Source: Nocardioides sp.
GTDB lineage: Bacteria; Actinomycetota; Actinomycetes; Propionibacteriales; Nocardioidaceae
Length of the DNA stretch: 40,059 nt
NCBI GenBank assembly: GCA_017354415.1
Contig: JAFMQY010000012.1
Location: 1-40,059 of the forward strand
Direction of reading: 5' to 3'
A program made the translations under genes and the position numbers. Numbering within the stretch: position 1 is the stretch's first letter; each line of letters begins with the position of its first letter. Positions 1 to 8,920 of the stretch are shown here, one piece after another. The notes below the pieces were generated by a model. That model was not told the origin of the DNA, made no database searches, and saw nothing but the letters and a program-made list of their open reading frames with translations.

Positions 1-628
1 ACGCCGCCACCTCGACCACCTGATCGAGGCCGGCGCGCTGGAGGCCCGCGACCCGCGACCCACCGCGAGCCGCGGCCGCGGACGCCCGGCCAAGGTGTTC
101 GCGATCACCGAGGCCGGCCGTGAGCATTTCGTCCAGCAGTACGACGACCTCGCCGTCCAGGCCCTCCGCTACCTCGCGGAGACGGGTGGGGACGAGGCCG
201 TCCTCGAGTTCGCACGGCGGCGGGTGGCGTTCATCGAGCGCGACTACGACGCGATCACGGCGGCCGACCCGGGGCTCAGCCCCGCCGAGGCCCTCGCCAG
301 GGTCTTCTCCAGCGAGGGGTACGCCGCCTCCGTGCGGGCGCTGCCCCTGCTGACCGGGGGCGACGGCGTGGTCGCGGCAGAGCAGCTGTGCCAGCAGCAC
401 TGCCCGGTTTCCCACGTCGCCCACGAGTTCCCCCAGCTGTGCGAGGCCGAGACCGAGGCCATCGGCCGGGTCCTCGGCCGCCACGTGCAGCGCCTCGCCA
501 CCATCGCCCACGGCGACGGTGTCTGCACCACCTGCATCCCCCATCTCACGGTGGTCGAGGAGGTCGCGCAGCGACCGTCTCGACACCGCGACCACGACGA
601 CCCCCATCAGAAAGCAGGGACTCGATGA
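1..628 (+). CDS. sufR: SufR-type iron-sulfur-responsive repressor (5' partial)
   Basis: The gene enters from outside the window; the open frame runs from base 2 without a stop, so the apparent GTG at 95 is internal. The visible start is the wing of a winged-helix domain ([10 protein letters not shown], then an Arg/Gly-rich stretch, then [12 protein letters not shown]). The C-terminal half has the cysteines expected of an Fe-S sensor: a CQQHCP motif, a third Cys 13 residues on, and a late CTTC pair. SufR family proteins bind a cluster and repress the suf operon when clusters are sufficient. The stop overlaps the sufB start (ATGA at 625-628), so it is translationally coupled and probably autoregulated. 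The promoter and operator lie upstream of the window. Confidence 0.9.
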   Translation, partial: RRHLDHLIEAGALEARDPRPTASRGRGRPAKVFAITEAGREHFVQQYDDLAVQALRYLAETGGDEAVLEFARRRVAFIERDYDAITAADPGLSPAEALARVFSSEGYAASVRALPLLTGGDGVVAAEQLCQQHCPVSHVAHEFPQLCEAETEAIGRVLGRHVQRLATIAHGDGVCTTCIPHLTVVEEVAQRPSRHRDHDDPHQKAGTR

Positions 629-2046
629 CCTCGATCGAAGAGCTCAACCCCGAGCTGAAGGGTCTGCGCGAGCGCTACCAGTTCGGCTGGGCCGACCGCG
701 ACGATGCGGGCGCCGCCGCCAAGCGCGGCCTCAACGAGGAGGTCGTCCGCGACATCTCGGGCAAGAAGAACGAGCCGCAGTGGATGCTGGACCTGCGCCT
801 GAAGGGCCTGAAGTTCTTCGGCCGTAAGCCGATGCCGTCGTGGGGCTCCGACCTCTCGGGCATCGACTTCGACAACATCAAGTACTTCGTCCGGTCCACC
901 GAGAAGCAGGCGGCCTCGTGGGAGGACCTGCCCGAGGACATCAAGAACACCTACGACAAGCTCGGCATCCCCGAGGCGGAGAAGCAGCGCCTGGTCGCCG
1001 GCGTGGCCGCGCAGTACGAGTCTGAGGTCGTCTACCACCAGATCCGTGAGGACCTCGAGGAGCAGGGCGTCATCTTCCTCGACACCGACACGGCGCTGAA
1101 GGAGCACCCCGACCTGTTCCGGGAGTACTTCAACACCGTGATCCCGGTCGGTGACAACAAGTTCGCGTCGCTGAACACCGCCGTCTGGTCGGGTGGCTCG
1201 TTCATCTACGTCCCGAAGGGCGTGCACGTCGACATCCCGCTGCAGGCCTACTTCCGGATCAACACCGAGAACATGGGTCAGTTCGAGCGGACACTGATCA
1301 TCGTCGACGAGGACGCCTACGTGCACTACGTCGAGGGCTGTACGGCACCCATCTACAGCAGCGACTCGCTGCACTCCGCGGTGGTCGAGATCATCGTGAA
1401 GAAGGGCGGACGCTGCCGCTACACGACCATCCAGAACTGGTCCAACAACGTCTACAACCTCGTCACCAAGCGCGCCACCTGCGAGGCCGGCGCCACCATG
1501 GAGTGGGTCGACGGCAACATCGGCTCCAAGGTGACGATGAAGTACCCCGCCGTCTACCTGATGGGCGAGCACGCCAAGGGCGAGACCCTGTCGATCGCGT
1601 TCGCCGGCGAGGGCCAGCACCAGGACGCCGGGGCCAAGATGGTCCACGCGGCGCCGAACACCTCCTCGTCGATCCTGTCCAAGTCGGTGGCGCGCGGCGG
1701 CGGCCGCACGTCGTACCGCGGGCTGATCCAGGTCAACGAGGGCGCGCACGGCTCGAAGTCCAACGTCCTCTGCGACGCGCTGCTGGTCGACCAGGTCAGC
1801 CGCAGCGACACCTATCCCTACGTCGACATCCGCGAGGACGACGTGTCCATGGGGCACGAGGCGAGCGTCTCGAAGGTCTCCGACGACCAGCTCTTCTACC
1901 TGATGAGCCGCGGCCTGGCCGAGGACGAGGCGATGGCGATGATCGTCCGCGGCTTCGTCGAGCCGATCGCCAAGGAGCTGCCGATGGAGTACGCCCTCGA
2001 GCTCAACCGGCTCATCGAGCTTCAGATGGAGGGGGCGGTCGGCTGA
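625..2046 (+). CDS. sufB: Fe-S cluster assembly scaffold SufB
   Basis: A 473-residue cytoplasmic protein, the usual SufB length. SufB is the scaffold subunit of SufBC2D on which nascent clusters form. Recognisable family blocks include [23 protein letters not shown], the [12 protein letters not shown] region, and [18 protein letters not shown] with [17 protein letters not shown] near the C-terminus (blocks quoted only in part). The ATG at 625 overlaps the sufR stop and has AGCAGGGA just upstream. A longer open frame extends back to 388 but only reads the sufR 3' end in another frame. A 117-base gap separates it from sufD, the only sizeable gap inside the operon. Confidence 0.97.
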   Translation: MTSIEELNPELKGLRERYQFGWADRDDAGAAAKRGLNEEVVRDISGKKNEPQWMLDLRLKGLKFFGRKPMPSWGSDLSGIDFDNIKYFVRSTEKQAASWEDLPEDIKNTYDKLGIPEAEKQRLVAGVAAQYESEVVYHQIREDLEEQGVIFLDTDTALKEHPDLFREYFNTVIPVGDNKFASLNTAVWSGGSFIYVPKGVHVDIPLQAYFRINTENMGQFERTLIIVDEDAYVHYVEGCTAPIYSSDSLHSAVVEIIVKKGGRCRYTTIQNWSNNVYNLVTKRATCEAGATMEWVDGNIGSKVTMKYPAVYLMGEHAKGETLSIAFAGEGQHQDAGAKMVHAAPNTSSSILSKSVARGGGRTSYRGLIQVNEGAHGSKSNVLCDALLVDQVSRSDTYPYVDIREDDVSMGHEASVSKVSDDQLFYLMSRGLAEDEAMAMIVRGFVEPIAKELPMEYALELNRLIELQMEGAVG

Positions 2047-2163
2047 CAGCCTCGTCCGCCGAGCGCCATCGTCGGTCGCCCTTCGAGAGACGCCTCGAAC
2101 CTCGGCTCCTCAGGAACCGCTGGTCGAGACCACGCCCGCCGTACTGAAAGTGAGAACAGCAAG
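2047..2163 (+). repeat. sufB-sufD gap with a degenerate 'cgagac/ggtcgag' hairpin repeat
   Basis: This 117-base spacer has no ORF of its own. It holds an imperfect hairpin-like block (about 2072-2131: TTCGAGAGACGCCTCGAACC, then CGGCTCCTCAGGAACCGCTGGTCGAGACC in two parts). From memory this resembles a short interspersed repeat common between genes of Nocardioides-type genomes; not verified here. It could act as an mRNA processing or stability element between sufB and sufD. The sufD ribosome binding site is the weak GAGAACAGCAAG just before the GTG. Confidence 0.35.
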
Positions 2164-3348
2164 GTGACAGCCGTTGCCGACGCGCTCGAGATCGAGCGCG
2201 TAGAGTCCCACCTGCACCCGGAGGGGTCGTTCGAGGTCGACGACCACGCGGTGCCGACCGGCCGTGAGGAGATCTGGCGTTTCACGCCGCTGAAGAGGCT
2301 GCGCGGCCTGCACGCCGATGCCGCCCTCGACGGCTCGGCCGTCGGTGCGGAGTACGACGGTCCCGAGGGCGTCGTGGTCGAGAAGCTGGACGCCGGCAAC
2401 CCGGCGCTCGGGTCGAGCGGCTTCGTGCCGACCGACCGGATCGCCGCCCGGGTGTGGCACGAGGCGCGGCAGCGGTACGCCGTGACGATCCCGGCCGAGG
2501 CGGAGCTCGACAGACCGGTCGTCGTCACCGTGACCGGGACGGACACCGAGCCCGCCAGCGCCACGCACGCCGTGATCAACGCGGGCGCCCACAGCCGGGC
2601 GACCGTGGTCCTGCGCTTCGTCGGCTCGGCCACGCTGGCCGACATCGTCGAGGTCGTGGTCGGCGACGGCGCCGAGCTGACCGTCGTCAGCCTCGACGAC
2701 TGGGGCGACGACGCGGTCCACGTCGGTCACCGGCACGCCATGGTCGGGCGTGACGCGCGGTTCAAGCACGTCGACGTGAGCTTCGGCGGCGAGGTGGTGC
2801 GTCACGACACGACCGCGGAGTTCGCGGGTCCCGGCGGTGACATCGAGATGCTCGGTCTCTACTTCGCCGACGCCGGCCAGCACATCGAGCACCGGCTGTT
2901 CGTCGACCACACCGCCCCCAAGACCAAGAGCCGTGTCACCTACAAGGGCGCCCTGCAGGGTGGGGGTGCGCACACGGTCTGGATCGGCAACGTGCTGATA
3001 CGCAAGGTCGCGGAGGGGATCGACACCTACGAGGAGAACCGCAACCTGGTGCTCACCGACGGCTGCCAGGCCGACTCGGTTCCGAACCTCGAGATCGAGA
3101 CCGGCGAGATCCTCGGTGCCGGCCACGCGTCGGCGACCGGCCGCTTCGACGACGAGCAGCTGTTCTACCTCCGCTCGCGCGGCATCGCCGAGGACGAAGC
3201 GCGCCGCCTCGTCGTACACGGGTTCTTCAACGACCTGATCCGGCGGATCGCCGTACCCGAGCTCGAGGAGCAGCTCGCCGCGACGGTCGAGGCCGAGCTC
3301 GCCAAGAACGTCCTGGCGACCCCGGCGTCTCGGGGTGATGAGTCATGA
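2164..3348 (+). CDS. sufD: Fe-S cluster assembly protein SufD
   Basis: A 394-residue SufD paralogue of SufB. It pairs with SufB and two SufC to form the SufBC2D scaffold and is linked to iron entry. The C-terminal beta-helix and helical region are well conserved: KTKSRVTYKGALQGG, NLEIETGEILGAGHAS, then DDEQLFYLRSRGIAEDEARR. The His in GAGHAS corresponds to the conserved SufD histidine of the SufB/SufD interface (family knowledge). It starts with GTG. Its stop overlaps the ferredoxin start (ATGA at 3345-3348). Confidence 0.95.
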   Translation: MTAVADALEIERVESHLHPEGSFEVDDHAVPTGREEIWRFTPLKRLRGLHADAALDGSAVGAEYDGPEGVVVEKLDAGNPALGSSGFVPTDRIAARVWHEARQRYAVTIPAEAELDRPVVVTVTGTDTEPASATHAVINAGAHSRATVVLRFVGSATLADIVEVVVGDGAELTVVSLDDWGDDAVHVGHRHAMVGRDARFKHVDVSFGGEVVRHDTTAEFAGPGGDIEMLGLYFADAGQHIEHRLFVDHTAPKTKSRVTYKGALQGGGAHTVWIGNVLIRKVAEGIDTYEENRNLVLTDGCQADSVPNLEIETGEILGAGHASATGRFDDEQLFYLRSRGIAEDEARRLVVHGFFNDLIRRIAVPELEEQLAATVEAELAKNVLATPASRGDES

Positions 3349-3680
3349 CCTTCGAGCGCGCGTGTTCCCTCGACGAGTTCCGCGAGGGCGAGGCGGTCGG
3401 CGCCACGGTCGGTGACCAGGACGTCGCGATCGCGAGGGACGGCGAGGAGTACTTCGCCGTCGAGGACATGTGCTCCCACGCCGCCGTCCCGCTCAGTGAG
3501 GGCGACGTCGAGGGGTGCACGGTCGAGTGCTGGCTGCACGGCTCTCGTTTCGACCTGCGCACCGGCAAACCGATCGGCCTTCCCGCCACCGAACCCGTGG
3601 CCACCTTCCCCGTCGAAGTACGCGGCAACGACGTGTACGTCGACGTCACCACCAGCCTGAACGGAGTAGACCCGCAGTGA
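3345..3680 (+). CDS. Rieske-type [2Fe-2S] ferredoxin of the SUF operon
   Basis: A 111-residue soluble protein. The two Rieske cluster motifs are intact: C43-S-H45 and C62-W-L-H65, embedded in EDMCSHAAVPLSEG and ECWLHGSRFD. It has no transmembrane helix and no dioxygenase domain, so it is a small non-heme Rieske ferredoxin. Its place between sufD and sufC, with overlaps on both sides (ATGA at 3345, GTGA at 3677), suggests it delivers electrons for cluster assembly or sulfur reduction. That role is inferred from position only. Actinobacterial SUF operons often contain this gene. Confidence 0.93.
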   Translation: MTFERACSLDEFREGEAVGATVGDQDVAIARDGEEYFAVEDMCSHAAVPLSEGDVEGCTVECWLHGSRFDLRTGKPIGLPATEPVATFPVEVRGNDVYVDVTTSLNGVDPQ

Positions 3681-4438
3681 GCACTCTCGAGATCAAGGAC
3701 CTCCGTGTCTCGGTGACCACCGACGACGAGGACAAGGAGATCCTCAAGGGCGTCACGCTGACCATCAAGGAAGGCGAGACCCACGCCATCATGGGGCCGA
3801 ACGGGTCGGGCAAGTCGACGCTCGCCTACTCGATCGCCGGGCACCCGAAGTACAAGGTCACCTCGGGCACGGTCACCCTGGACGGCGAGGACGTGCTGGC
3901 GATGACCGTCGACCAGCGCGCGCGAGCGGGTCTCTTCCTGGCGATGCAGTACCCCGTCGAGGTGCCGGGCGTCTCCGTGGCGAACTTCCTGCGCACCGCG
4001 AAGACGGCGATCGACGGCGAGGCGCCCAAGCTGCGGACCTGGGTCAAGGACGTCAACACCGCCCTCGAGGAGCTCAACCTCGACCCCTCGTTCGCCCAGC
4101 GCTCGGTCAACGAGGGCTTCTCCGGCGGTGAGAAGAAGCGCCACGAGATCGCCCAGCTCGAGCTGCTGAACCCTCGGATGGCCGTGCTCGACGAGACCGA
4201 CTCCGGGCTCGACATCGACGCGCTGAAGATCGTCGCCGAGGGTGTGAACCGCTTCCGGGCGCAGAAGGGCAAGGGCGTCGTGCTGATCACGCACTACACC
4301 CGGATCCTGCGCTACATCGAGCCCGACTTCGTCCACGTGTTCGTCGCCGGCCGGATCGCCGAGCAGGGCGGTCCCGAGCTCGCGGAGCAGCTGGAAGCCG
4401 AGGGCTATGACAAGTACGTCAAGGCGGCCGCGGTCTGA
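3677..4438 (+). CDS. sufC: Fe-S assembly ATPase SufC
   Basis: A 253-residue ABC-type ATPase without membrane partner. Walker A is GPNGSGKST at residues 40-48; the signature is FSGGEKKRHEIAQLELL; Walker B and D-loop read AVLDETDSGLDIDALK; the H-loop is LITHYTR. SufC drives conformational change of SufBD. The start is GTG at 3677, overlapping the ferredoxin stop, with GGAG 12 bases upstream. An open frame reaches back to 3515 but lies inside the ferredoxin gene. Confidence 0.97.
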   Translation: MSTLEIKDLRVSVTTDDEDKEILKGVTLTIKEGETHAIMGPNGSGKSTLAYSIAGHPKYKVTSGTVTLDGEDVLAMTVDQRARAGLFLAMQYPVEVPGVSVANFLRTAKTAIDGEAPKLRTWVKDVNTALEELNLDPSFAQRSVNEGFSGGEKKRHEIAQLELLNPRMAVLDETDSGLDIDALKIVAEGVNRFRAQKGKGVVLITHYTRILRYIEPDFVHVFVAGRIAEQGGPELAEQLEAEGYDKYVKAAAV

Positions 4439-4461
4439 CTCGTGACTCGAAAGGAATTCTG

Positions 4462-5727
4462 ATGGAGGGTCTGCTCCCGGACCTCGAGGTGGTCCGCAAG
4501 GACTTCCCGATCCTGTCGCGCGTGCTCGCCGACGGGCGGCCGTTGGTGTACCTCGACTCGGCGAACACCTCCCAGAAGCCGCAGGTCGTGATCGACACGA
4601 TGGTCGACCACCTCGAGCGGCACAACGCCAACATCGCCCGGGCCATGCACCAGCTCGGTGCGGAGAGCACAGCGGCGTACGAGGCGGCCCGGGACAAGGT
4701 GTCGGCGTTCCTCGGCGCCCCTGACCGTGACGAGGTGGTGTTCACCAAGAACATCACCGAAGGGCTCAACCTCCTGGCCAACACCCTGGTCTGGCCCGGG
4801 CAGCACCAGGTCGGACCCGGTGACGAGATCGTGATCACCGAGATGGAGCACCACTCCAACATCGTCCCGTGGCAGCTGCTCTGCGAGCGCACCGGCGCCA
4901 CGCTGCGCTGGTTCGGGATCACCGACGACGGCCACCTCGACCTGTCGAACATCGACGAGCTGGTCACCGAGCGGACCAAGGTGGTCTCGCTGGTCTGGGT
5001 GTCCAACATGCTCGGCACGGTGAACCCGATCGACGCGATCGCACGCCGCGCCCACGAGGTCGGTGCCCTCGTGGTGGTGGACGCCGCGCAGGCGGCTCCG
5101 CAGCTTCCGATCGATCTCGCGGCCATGCCGGTCGAGGAGCGCCCGGACGTGCTCGGCTTCACCGGTCACAAGACCGTCGGCCCGACCGGGATCGGCGTGC
5201 TGTGGGCCCGTCGCGACATGCTCGACCAGCTGCCGCCGTTCCTCGGTGGCGGCGAGATGATCGAGACGGTCACCATGGAGCGCTCGACGTACGCGCCGGT
5301 GCCGCACAAGTTCGAGGCCGGTACGCCGCCGATCGTCGAGGCCGTCGGTCTCGGCGCCGCCGTGGACTACCTGTCGGGACTCGGGATGGACAACGTCCAC
5401 CGGCACGAGCAGGCGGTCACGGCGTACGCGCTGGCCGGCCTGGCGACCGTGCCCGGCCTTCGGGTGTTCGGGCCCCTCGATGCGACACAGCGTGGCGGAG
5501 CGGTCTCGTTCGAGATCCCCGGCATCCACCCGCACGACGTGGCAACCGTGCTCGACAGCCGAGGGATCGCCGTCCGTGCCGGACACAGCTGCACGAAGCC
5601 GACGCACGCCAGGTTCGGGGTGCAGAGCACGACGCGGATGTCGTCGTACCTCTATACGACGCCGGCGGAGATCGACGCGCTGATCGACGGCCTGGAATAC
5701 ACACGTAGCTACTTCAAGTTGGGTTGA
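4462..5727 (+). CDS. sufS: SufS group II cysteine desulfurase
   Basis: A 421-residue PLP enzyme that removes sulfur from cysteine and passes the persulfide to SufU. The PLP lysine is K237 in FTGHKTVGPTGIG. The catalytic cysteine is C377 in RAGHSCTKPTHARFG. EMEHHSNIVPWQ and VVVDAAQAAPQLP are the usual cofactor-binding blocks. A strong AAAGGAATT ribosome site precedes the ATG. It is followed after three bases by sufU, its sulfur acceptor. Confidence 0.97.
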   Translation: MEGLLPDLEVVRKDFPILSRVLADGRPLVYLDSANTSQKPQVVIDTMVDHLERHNANIARAMHQLGAESTAAYEAARDKVSAFLGAPDRDEVVFTKNITEGLNLLANTLVWPGQHQVGPGDEIVITEMEHHSNIVPWQLLCERTGATLRWFGITDDGHLDLSNIDELVTERTKVVSLVWVSNMLGTVNPIDAIARRAHEVGALVVVDAAQAAPQLPIDLAAMPVEERPDVLGFTGHKTVGPTGIGVLWARRDMLDQLPPFLGGGEMIETVTMERSTYAPVPHKFEAGTPPIVEAVGLGAAVDYLSGLGMDNVHRHEQAVTAYALAGLATVPGLRVFGPLDATQRGGAVSFEIPGIHPHDVATVLDSRGIAVRAGHSCTKPTHARFGVQSTTRMSSYLYTTPAEIDALIDGLEYTRSYFKLG

Positions 5728-5730
5728 CAG

Positions 5731-6195
5731 ATGACGACTGATCTGGATGCCCTCTACCAGGAGATCATCCTCGACCACTACAAGAACCCCCACCACAAAG
5801 GACTCCGGGAGCCCTTCGAGGCGGAGGTCCACCACGTCAACCCGACGTGCGGTGACGAGGTGACGCTCCGGGTGCACCTCGCCCACGGCCCCCAGGGGAC
5901 GTGGGTCGAGGACGTGTCGTACGACGCCATGGGGTGCTCGATCTCGCAGGCCGCGGCGTCGGTGATGACCGACCTGGTGATCGGCAAGCCGGTCGGCGAA
6001 GCGATGGCGATCCACGACGAGTTCCTGACCTTGATGCAGGGCAAGGGCCAGGTCGAGCCGGACGAGGATGTGCTCGAGGACGGCGTCGCGTTCGCCGGCG
6101 TCGCCAAGTTCCCCGCCCGGATCAAGTGCGCCCTGCTGTCCTGGATGGCCTGGAAGGACGCGACCACGACCGCCCAGCTGGAGGAGGCCCAGTGA
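5731..6195 (+). CDS. sufU: SufU zinc-dependent sulfurtransferase
   Basis: A 154-residue IscU-like fold protein of the SufU type. The zinc ligands of the family are present: C40 and D42 in NPTCGDE, C69 in AMGCSISQAAAS, and C133 in ARIKCALLSW. In Gram-positive bacteria SufU accepts the persulfide from SufS by zinc-ligand swapping and is not the main scaffold. The spacer between the second and third Cys includes the insertion typical of SufU. The stop overlaps the next start (GTGA at 6192). Confidence 0.96.
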   Translation: MTTDLDALYQEIILDHYKNPHHKGLREPFEAEVHHVNPTCGDEVTLRVHLAHGPQGTWVEDVSYDAMGCSISQAAASVMTDLVIGKPVGEAMAIHDEFLTLMQGKGQVEPDEDVLEDGVAFAGVAKFPARIKCALLSWMAWKDATTTAQLEEAQ

Positions 6196-6569
6196 CCACG
6201 AACCCCGTCCACCACGGCGACCTGCCTGACGTGCCCGAGGCCAACGGAGCCGGCGGGTCCACCACGACCGTCGAGGACGTCACCGAGGCGCTCAAGGACG
6301 TCGTCGACCCCGAGCTCGGGATCAACGTCGTCGACCTCGGCCTCGTCTACGGCGTCCACATCGACGACGACACCAACGCGATCATCGACATGACCCTCAC
6401 CTCGGCGGCCTGCCCGCTCACCGACGTGATCGAGGACCAGACCAACACCGCCCTCGAGGGCATGGTCAACGACATCCTCATCAACTGGGTCTGGATGCCT
6501 CCCTGGGGCCCGGACAAGATCACCGAGGACGGTCGCGAGCAGCTCCGGGCCCTGGGCTTCAACGTCTGA
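6192..6569 (+). CDS. sufT: SufT-like metal-sulfur cluster factor (DUF59/MIP18 family)
   Basis: A 125-residue protein with a roughly 25-residue Asn/Gly/Thr-rich N-terminal extension, followed by a complete MIP18/DUF59 domain: ALKDVVDPELGINVVDLGLVYGV, TLTSAACPLTDVIEDQ, and a C-terminal VWMPPWGPDKITEDGREQLRALGF (quoted in part). The conserved Asp of DPELG and the single Cys of AACPLTD match the family. SufT helps mature Fe-S proteins. The GTG overlaps the sufU stop. This is the last gene of the SUF operon; the next gene has its own -10 site. Confidence 0.93.
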   Translation: MTTNPVHHGDLPDVPEANGAGGSTTTVEDVTEALKDVVDPELGINVVDLGLVYGVHIDDDTNAIIDMTLTSAACPLTDVIEDQTNTALEGMVNDILINWVWMPPWGPDKITEDGREQLRALGFNV

Positions 6570-6601
6570 GCCAGACCGGTCTCTCGGCTCGCGTCGGTGC
6601 C

Positions 6602-6607
6602 TAGCAT
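6602..6607 (+). promoter_or_regulatory. -10 hexamer for leaderless aldo/keto reductase mRNA
   Basis: TAGCAT lies 7 bases before the ATG at 6615, leaving no room for a ribosome site. It matches the actinobacterial leaderless pattern TANNNT-N6-8-start seen throughout this window. Confidence 0.6.
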
Positions 6608-6614
6608 CGACGCC

Positions 6615-7412
6615 ATGAGCCACCACACCCCGCAGCTGCCCGAGGACACCGTCACCTTGAGCCAGGGTGCCCGGATGCCGCTGCTCGGATTCGGTACCTG
6701 GCAGATCAAGGGTGGCAAGGCGGTGCGCGCCACGTCGGCCGCGCTGGAGGCGGGGTACCGCCACCTCGACACGGCCCTCGTCTACGGCAACGAGGCCCAG
6801 GTCGGCCGGGCGCTGGCGCAAAGCGGCGTACGGCGCGAGGACGTCTTCGTCACCACCAAGTGCCCGCCGAGCCGAGTCGGCTCCGGGCTGGACACCGTGC
6901 GTGAGAGCCTCGACCGGCTGCAGACCGACTACGTCGACCTGTGGCTCATCCACTGGCCGGGCGTTGGCTCGGCGAACGCCGCTCTGTGGGGCGAGCTCGT
7001 CGAGGCGCGCGAGGCCGGCCTGGCCCGCGAGGTCGGGGTGAGCAACTTCGACACCGCCCTCCTCGACGAGGTCACCCGCGCGACCGGCGTCGCACCGGCC
7101 GTGAACCAGATCGAGTGGAGCCCCCTGCTGTTCGACGCCGAGACGATCGCCGCCCATCGCGAGCGGGAAATCGTGGTCGAGGGATACAGCGCCCTGCGCG
7201 GCGGCACACTCGGCCACCCCACCATCGTCGGGATCGCCGAGCGGCTGGGACGGACGCCGGCCCAGGTGATCATCCGCTGGCACCTGCAGCACGGGGTCGT
7301 TGTGATCCCCAAGTCGGTCCACCCCGAGCGGATCCGGTCCAACGCCGACGTCGCCGGGTTCAGCCTCACCGACGAGGACATGGCCGCCCTCGACTCGCTG
7401 GGCGGAAGCTGA
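6615..7412 (+). CDS. Aldo/keto reductase
   Basis: A 265-residue (alpha/beta)8 NADPH-dependent reductase, short of the usual 270-280. The catalytic tetrad is complete: D52 and Y57 (HLDTALVYGNE), K82 (VTTKCPP) and H113 (WLIHWPG). The NADPH site reads VVIPKSVHPERIRSN. It resembles 2,5-diketo-D-gluconate reductase-like enzymes; the substrate cannot be told. A GTG at 6597 is in frame, but the -10 hexamer at 6602 makes the ATG at 6615 the likely first codon. Confidence 0.92.
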   Translation: MSHHTPQLPEDTVTLSQGARMPLLGFGTWQIKGGKAVRATSAALEAGYRHLDTALVYGNEAQVGRALAQSGVRREDVFVTTKCPPSRVGSGLDTVRESLDRLQTDYVDLWLIHWPGVGSANAALWGELVEAREAGLAREVGVSNFDTALLDEVTRATGVAPAVNQIEWSPLLFDAETIAAHREREIVVEGYSALRGGTLGHPTIVGIAERLGRTPAQVIIRWHLQHGVVVIPKSVHPERIRSNADVAGFSLTDEDMAALDSLGGS

Positions 7413-7495
7413 TCTCGCTGCCTGGTTTCGGGTGCCGTGGGCACCCCGCGAGAATCTCCCGCGCGCAAAGGCCTCGCGACTGCGAGACTGCGCGC

Positions 7496-8239
7496 ATGGA
7501 CCTCGAGCAGCATCTCGACGGCCTGCGCGAGGCGGTCGACGCCTTCGCCGCATCAGCGGCGGCCGCAGGTCTCGACGCCGCTGTCCCCACGACACCTGAC
7601 TGGGACGTACGCCGCCTGGTCGCCCACCAGGGGCTGATCCATCGCTGGGCCGCCGGTCATCTGCTCGGCGAGAAGGTCGACCCCCACGAGGCCGAGCGTG
7701 AAGGGCTGGAGGCCGCCGACCCCGTCGGCTGGCTCCGGGCCGGGGCCGCGCGCCTCGCCGAGACGATCGCCGCCGCCCCCGACGACCTCGCAGCCGTGGT
7801 CTTCCTCGCCGACGCACCACCGCCGAGGCAGTTCTGGGCGCGGCGCCAGTGCCATGAGACGACGATCCACGCGGTCGACGCGCTGGCCGCCGAGCTGGGG
7901 CGCTATCCCCGAGCCGCGGACACCTGGATCGGCCGCGAGCTCGCGCTCGACGGCATCGACGAGCTGCTCACCGGGTTCCTCCCGCGCCCGAGCTCCCAGC
8001 TGCGCACGGACGAACCGCTGACGATCGCGGTCCTGCCCGAGGATGCCGACCAGCGCTGGCTGGTCGCCCTCAGCACCCAGCAGCCGGTCACCGCCAGAGG
8101 TCTGGGGGACGACGAGGCGGACGTCGTGCTCCGGGGGTCCGCGGTGGCGCTCTACCTCTCCCTCTGGAACCGCAGCGACGAGGTCTCCGACGAGACCCTG
8201 GACATCTGGGCCGAGGGCGCCCGGGTCACCTGGGGTTGA
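7496..8239 (+). CDS. Maleylpyruvate isomerase family (DinB-like, mycothiol-dependent) protein
   Basis: A 247-residue protein with an N-terminal DinB/MDMPI four-helix domain. The metal-binding histidines of this fold appear as LVAHQGLIHRW and RRQCHETTIHAVDA. A C-terminal domain of about 100 residues ends in VVLRGSAVALYLSLWNR, the SCP2-like tail typical of actinobacterial members. The family includes mycothiol-dependent maleylpyruvate isomerase, but most members have no known reaction. The ATG at 7496 is preceded by GAGACT six bases upstream, so it may be leaderless. It is coupled to the release factor gene that follows. Confidence 0.85.
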   Translation: MDLEQHLDGLREAVDAFAASAAAAGLDAAVPTTPDWDVRRLVAHQGLIHRWAAGHLLGEKVDPHEAEREGLEAADPVGWLRAGAARLAETIAAAPDDLAAVVFLADAPPPRQFWARRQCHETTIHAVDALAAELGRYPRAADTWIGRELALDGIDELLTGFLPRPSSQLRTDEPLTIAVLPEDADQRWLVALSTQQPVTARGLGDDEADVVLRGSAVALYLSLWNRSDEVSDETLDIWAEGARVTWG

Positions 8240-8244
8240 GCGGC

Positions 8245-8880
8245 GTGGCCGACGACGTCCGCGCGGTCGGCGTCCCGGCCTCGCGCTTCGGGCGCTGGGT
8301 GGAGAACTTCGCAGCCCGGCACGGCGAGTACGCGCTCGAGGTGCGCGACGGCAGCCTCCGGGGTACGGCGGCGGACGGCTCGTCGTTCGTCGCCCGGCTG
8401 CCCTTCGACGCGTTGTACGACGGGCCGGTCGACGTGGGCGCGTTCACCGGTGTCGCCGGTCCGCCCGAGGTGTGGGGCGTGCTGCTGGTCCGCAAAGGGG
8501 GCTTCGCCGTCGCCCGGATGAGCGGCGACCGGATCGTCGACCACAAGATCGGCCAACGGCATGTGCAGGGCCGGACCAAGGCCGGCGGCCAGAGCCAGCA
8601 GCGGTTCGCGAGGCGAAGGGACAACCAGGCGAGGCAGGCCTACGAGGCGGCCGCCGAGCACGCCGCCCGGATCCTCGTCGGCCGCATCCCGGCCGTTCGA
8701 GGGCTCCCCGTCGTGACCGGTGGGGACCATGCAGCCGTCGACGAGGTGCTCGCCGACCCTCGGCTGCGGCACCTGGTCGTGACCGGTCCCTGGCTCGCCG
8801 TACCGGATCCCCGCCGGGCGGTGCTCGACGCGGCGGTGGCCGACGCGCTGGCCGTCCGGGTGGACGTGCACAACGCGTGA
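8245..8880 (+). CDS. acVLRF1 family peptidyl-tRNA hydrolase/release factor
   Basis: A 211-residue protein of the actinobacterial VLRF1 (Vms1-like release factor) family. The decisive motif is RTKAGGQSQQRFARRR with GGQSQQR at residues 114-120; the conserved Gln of this loop parallels the GGQ of release factors and the GxxQ of eukaryotic Vms1/ANKZF1. Family knowledge predicts cleavage of peptidyl-tRNA on obstructed ribosomes. The acidic C-terminal half (VLADPRLRHLVVTGPWLAVPDPRRAVL) is the Rossmann-like remainder. A TTG at 8236 overlaps the previous stop, but GGGG at 8232-8235 is better spaced for GTG at 8245, which I chose. Confidence 0.88.
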   Translation: MADDVRAVGVPASRFGRWVENFAARHGEYALEVRDGSLRGTAADGSSFVARLPFDALYDGPVDVGAFTGVAGPPEVWGVLLVRKGGFAVARMSGDRIVDHKIGQRHVQGRTKAGGQSQQRFARRRDNQARQAYEAAAEHAARILVGRIPAVRGLPVVTGGDHAAVDEVLADPRLRHLVVTGPWLAVPDPRRAVLDAAVADALAVRVDVHNA

Positions 8881-8920
8881 TCCCGTCAGTACCGGGCGGC
8901 AGCCAGGGATGCGCAATGTG

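Noticed and set aside
607..1857. Long minus-strand open frame (416 codons) opposite sufB
   Set aside because: It is antisense to a certain gene, Val/Leu/Asp/Arg-rich with no domain; such frames arise from GC-rich third positions.
4405..7820. Very long minus-strand frames (536 and 680 codons) opposite sufS, sufU, sufT and the reductase
   Set aside because: They cross several certain genes and their intergenic gaps and have repetitive Arg/Gly/Val composition without family likeness.
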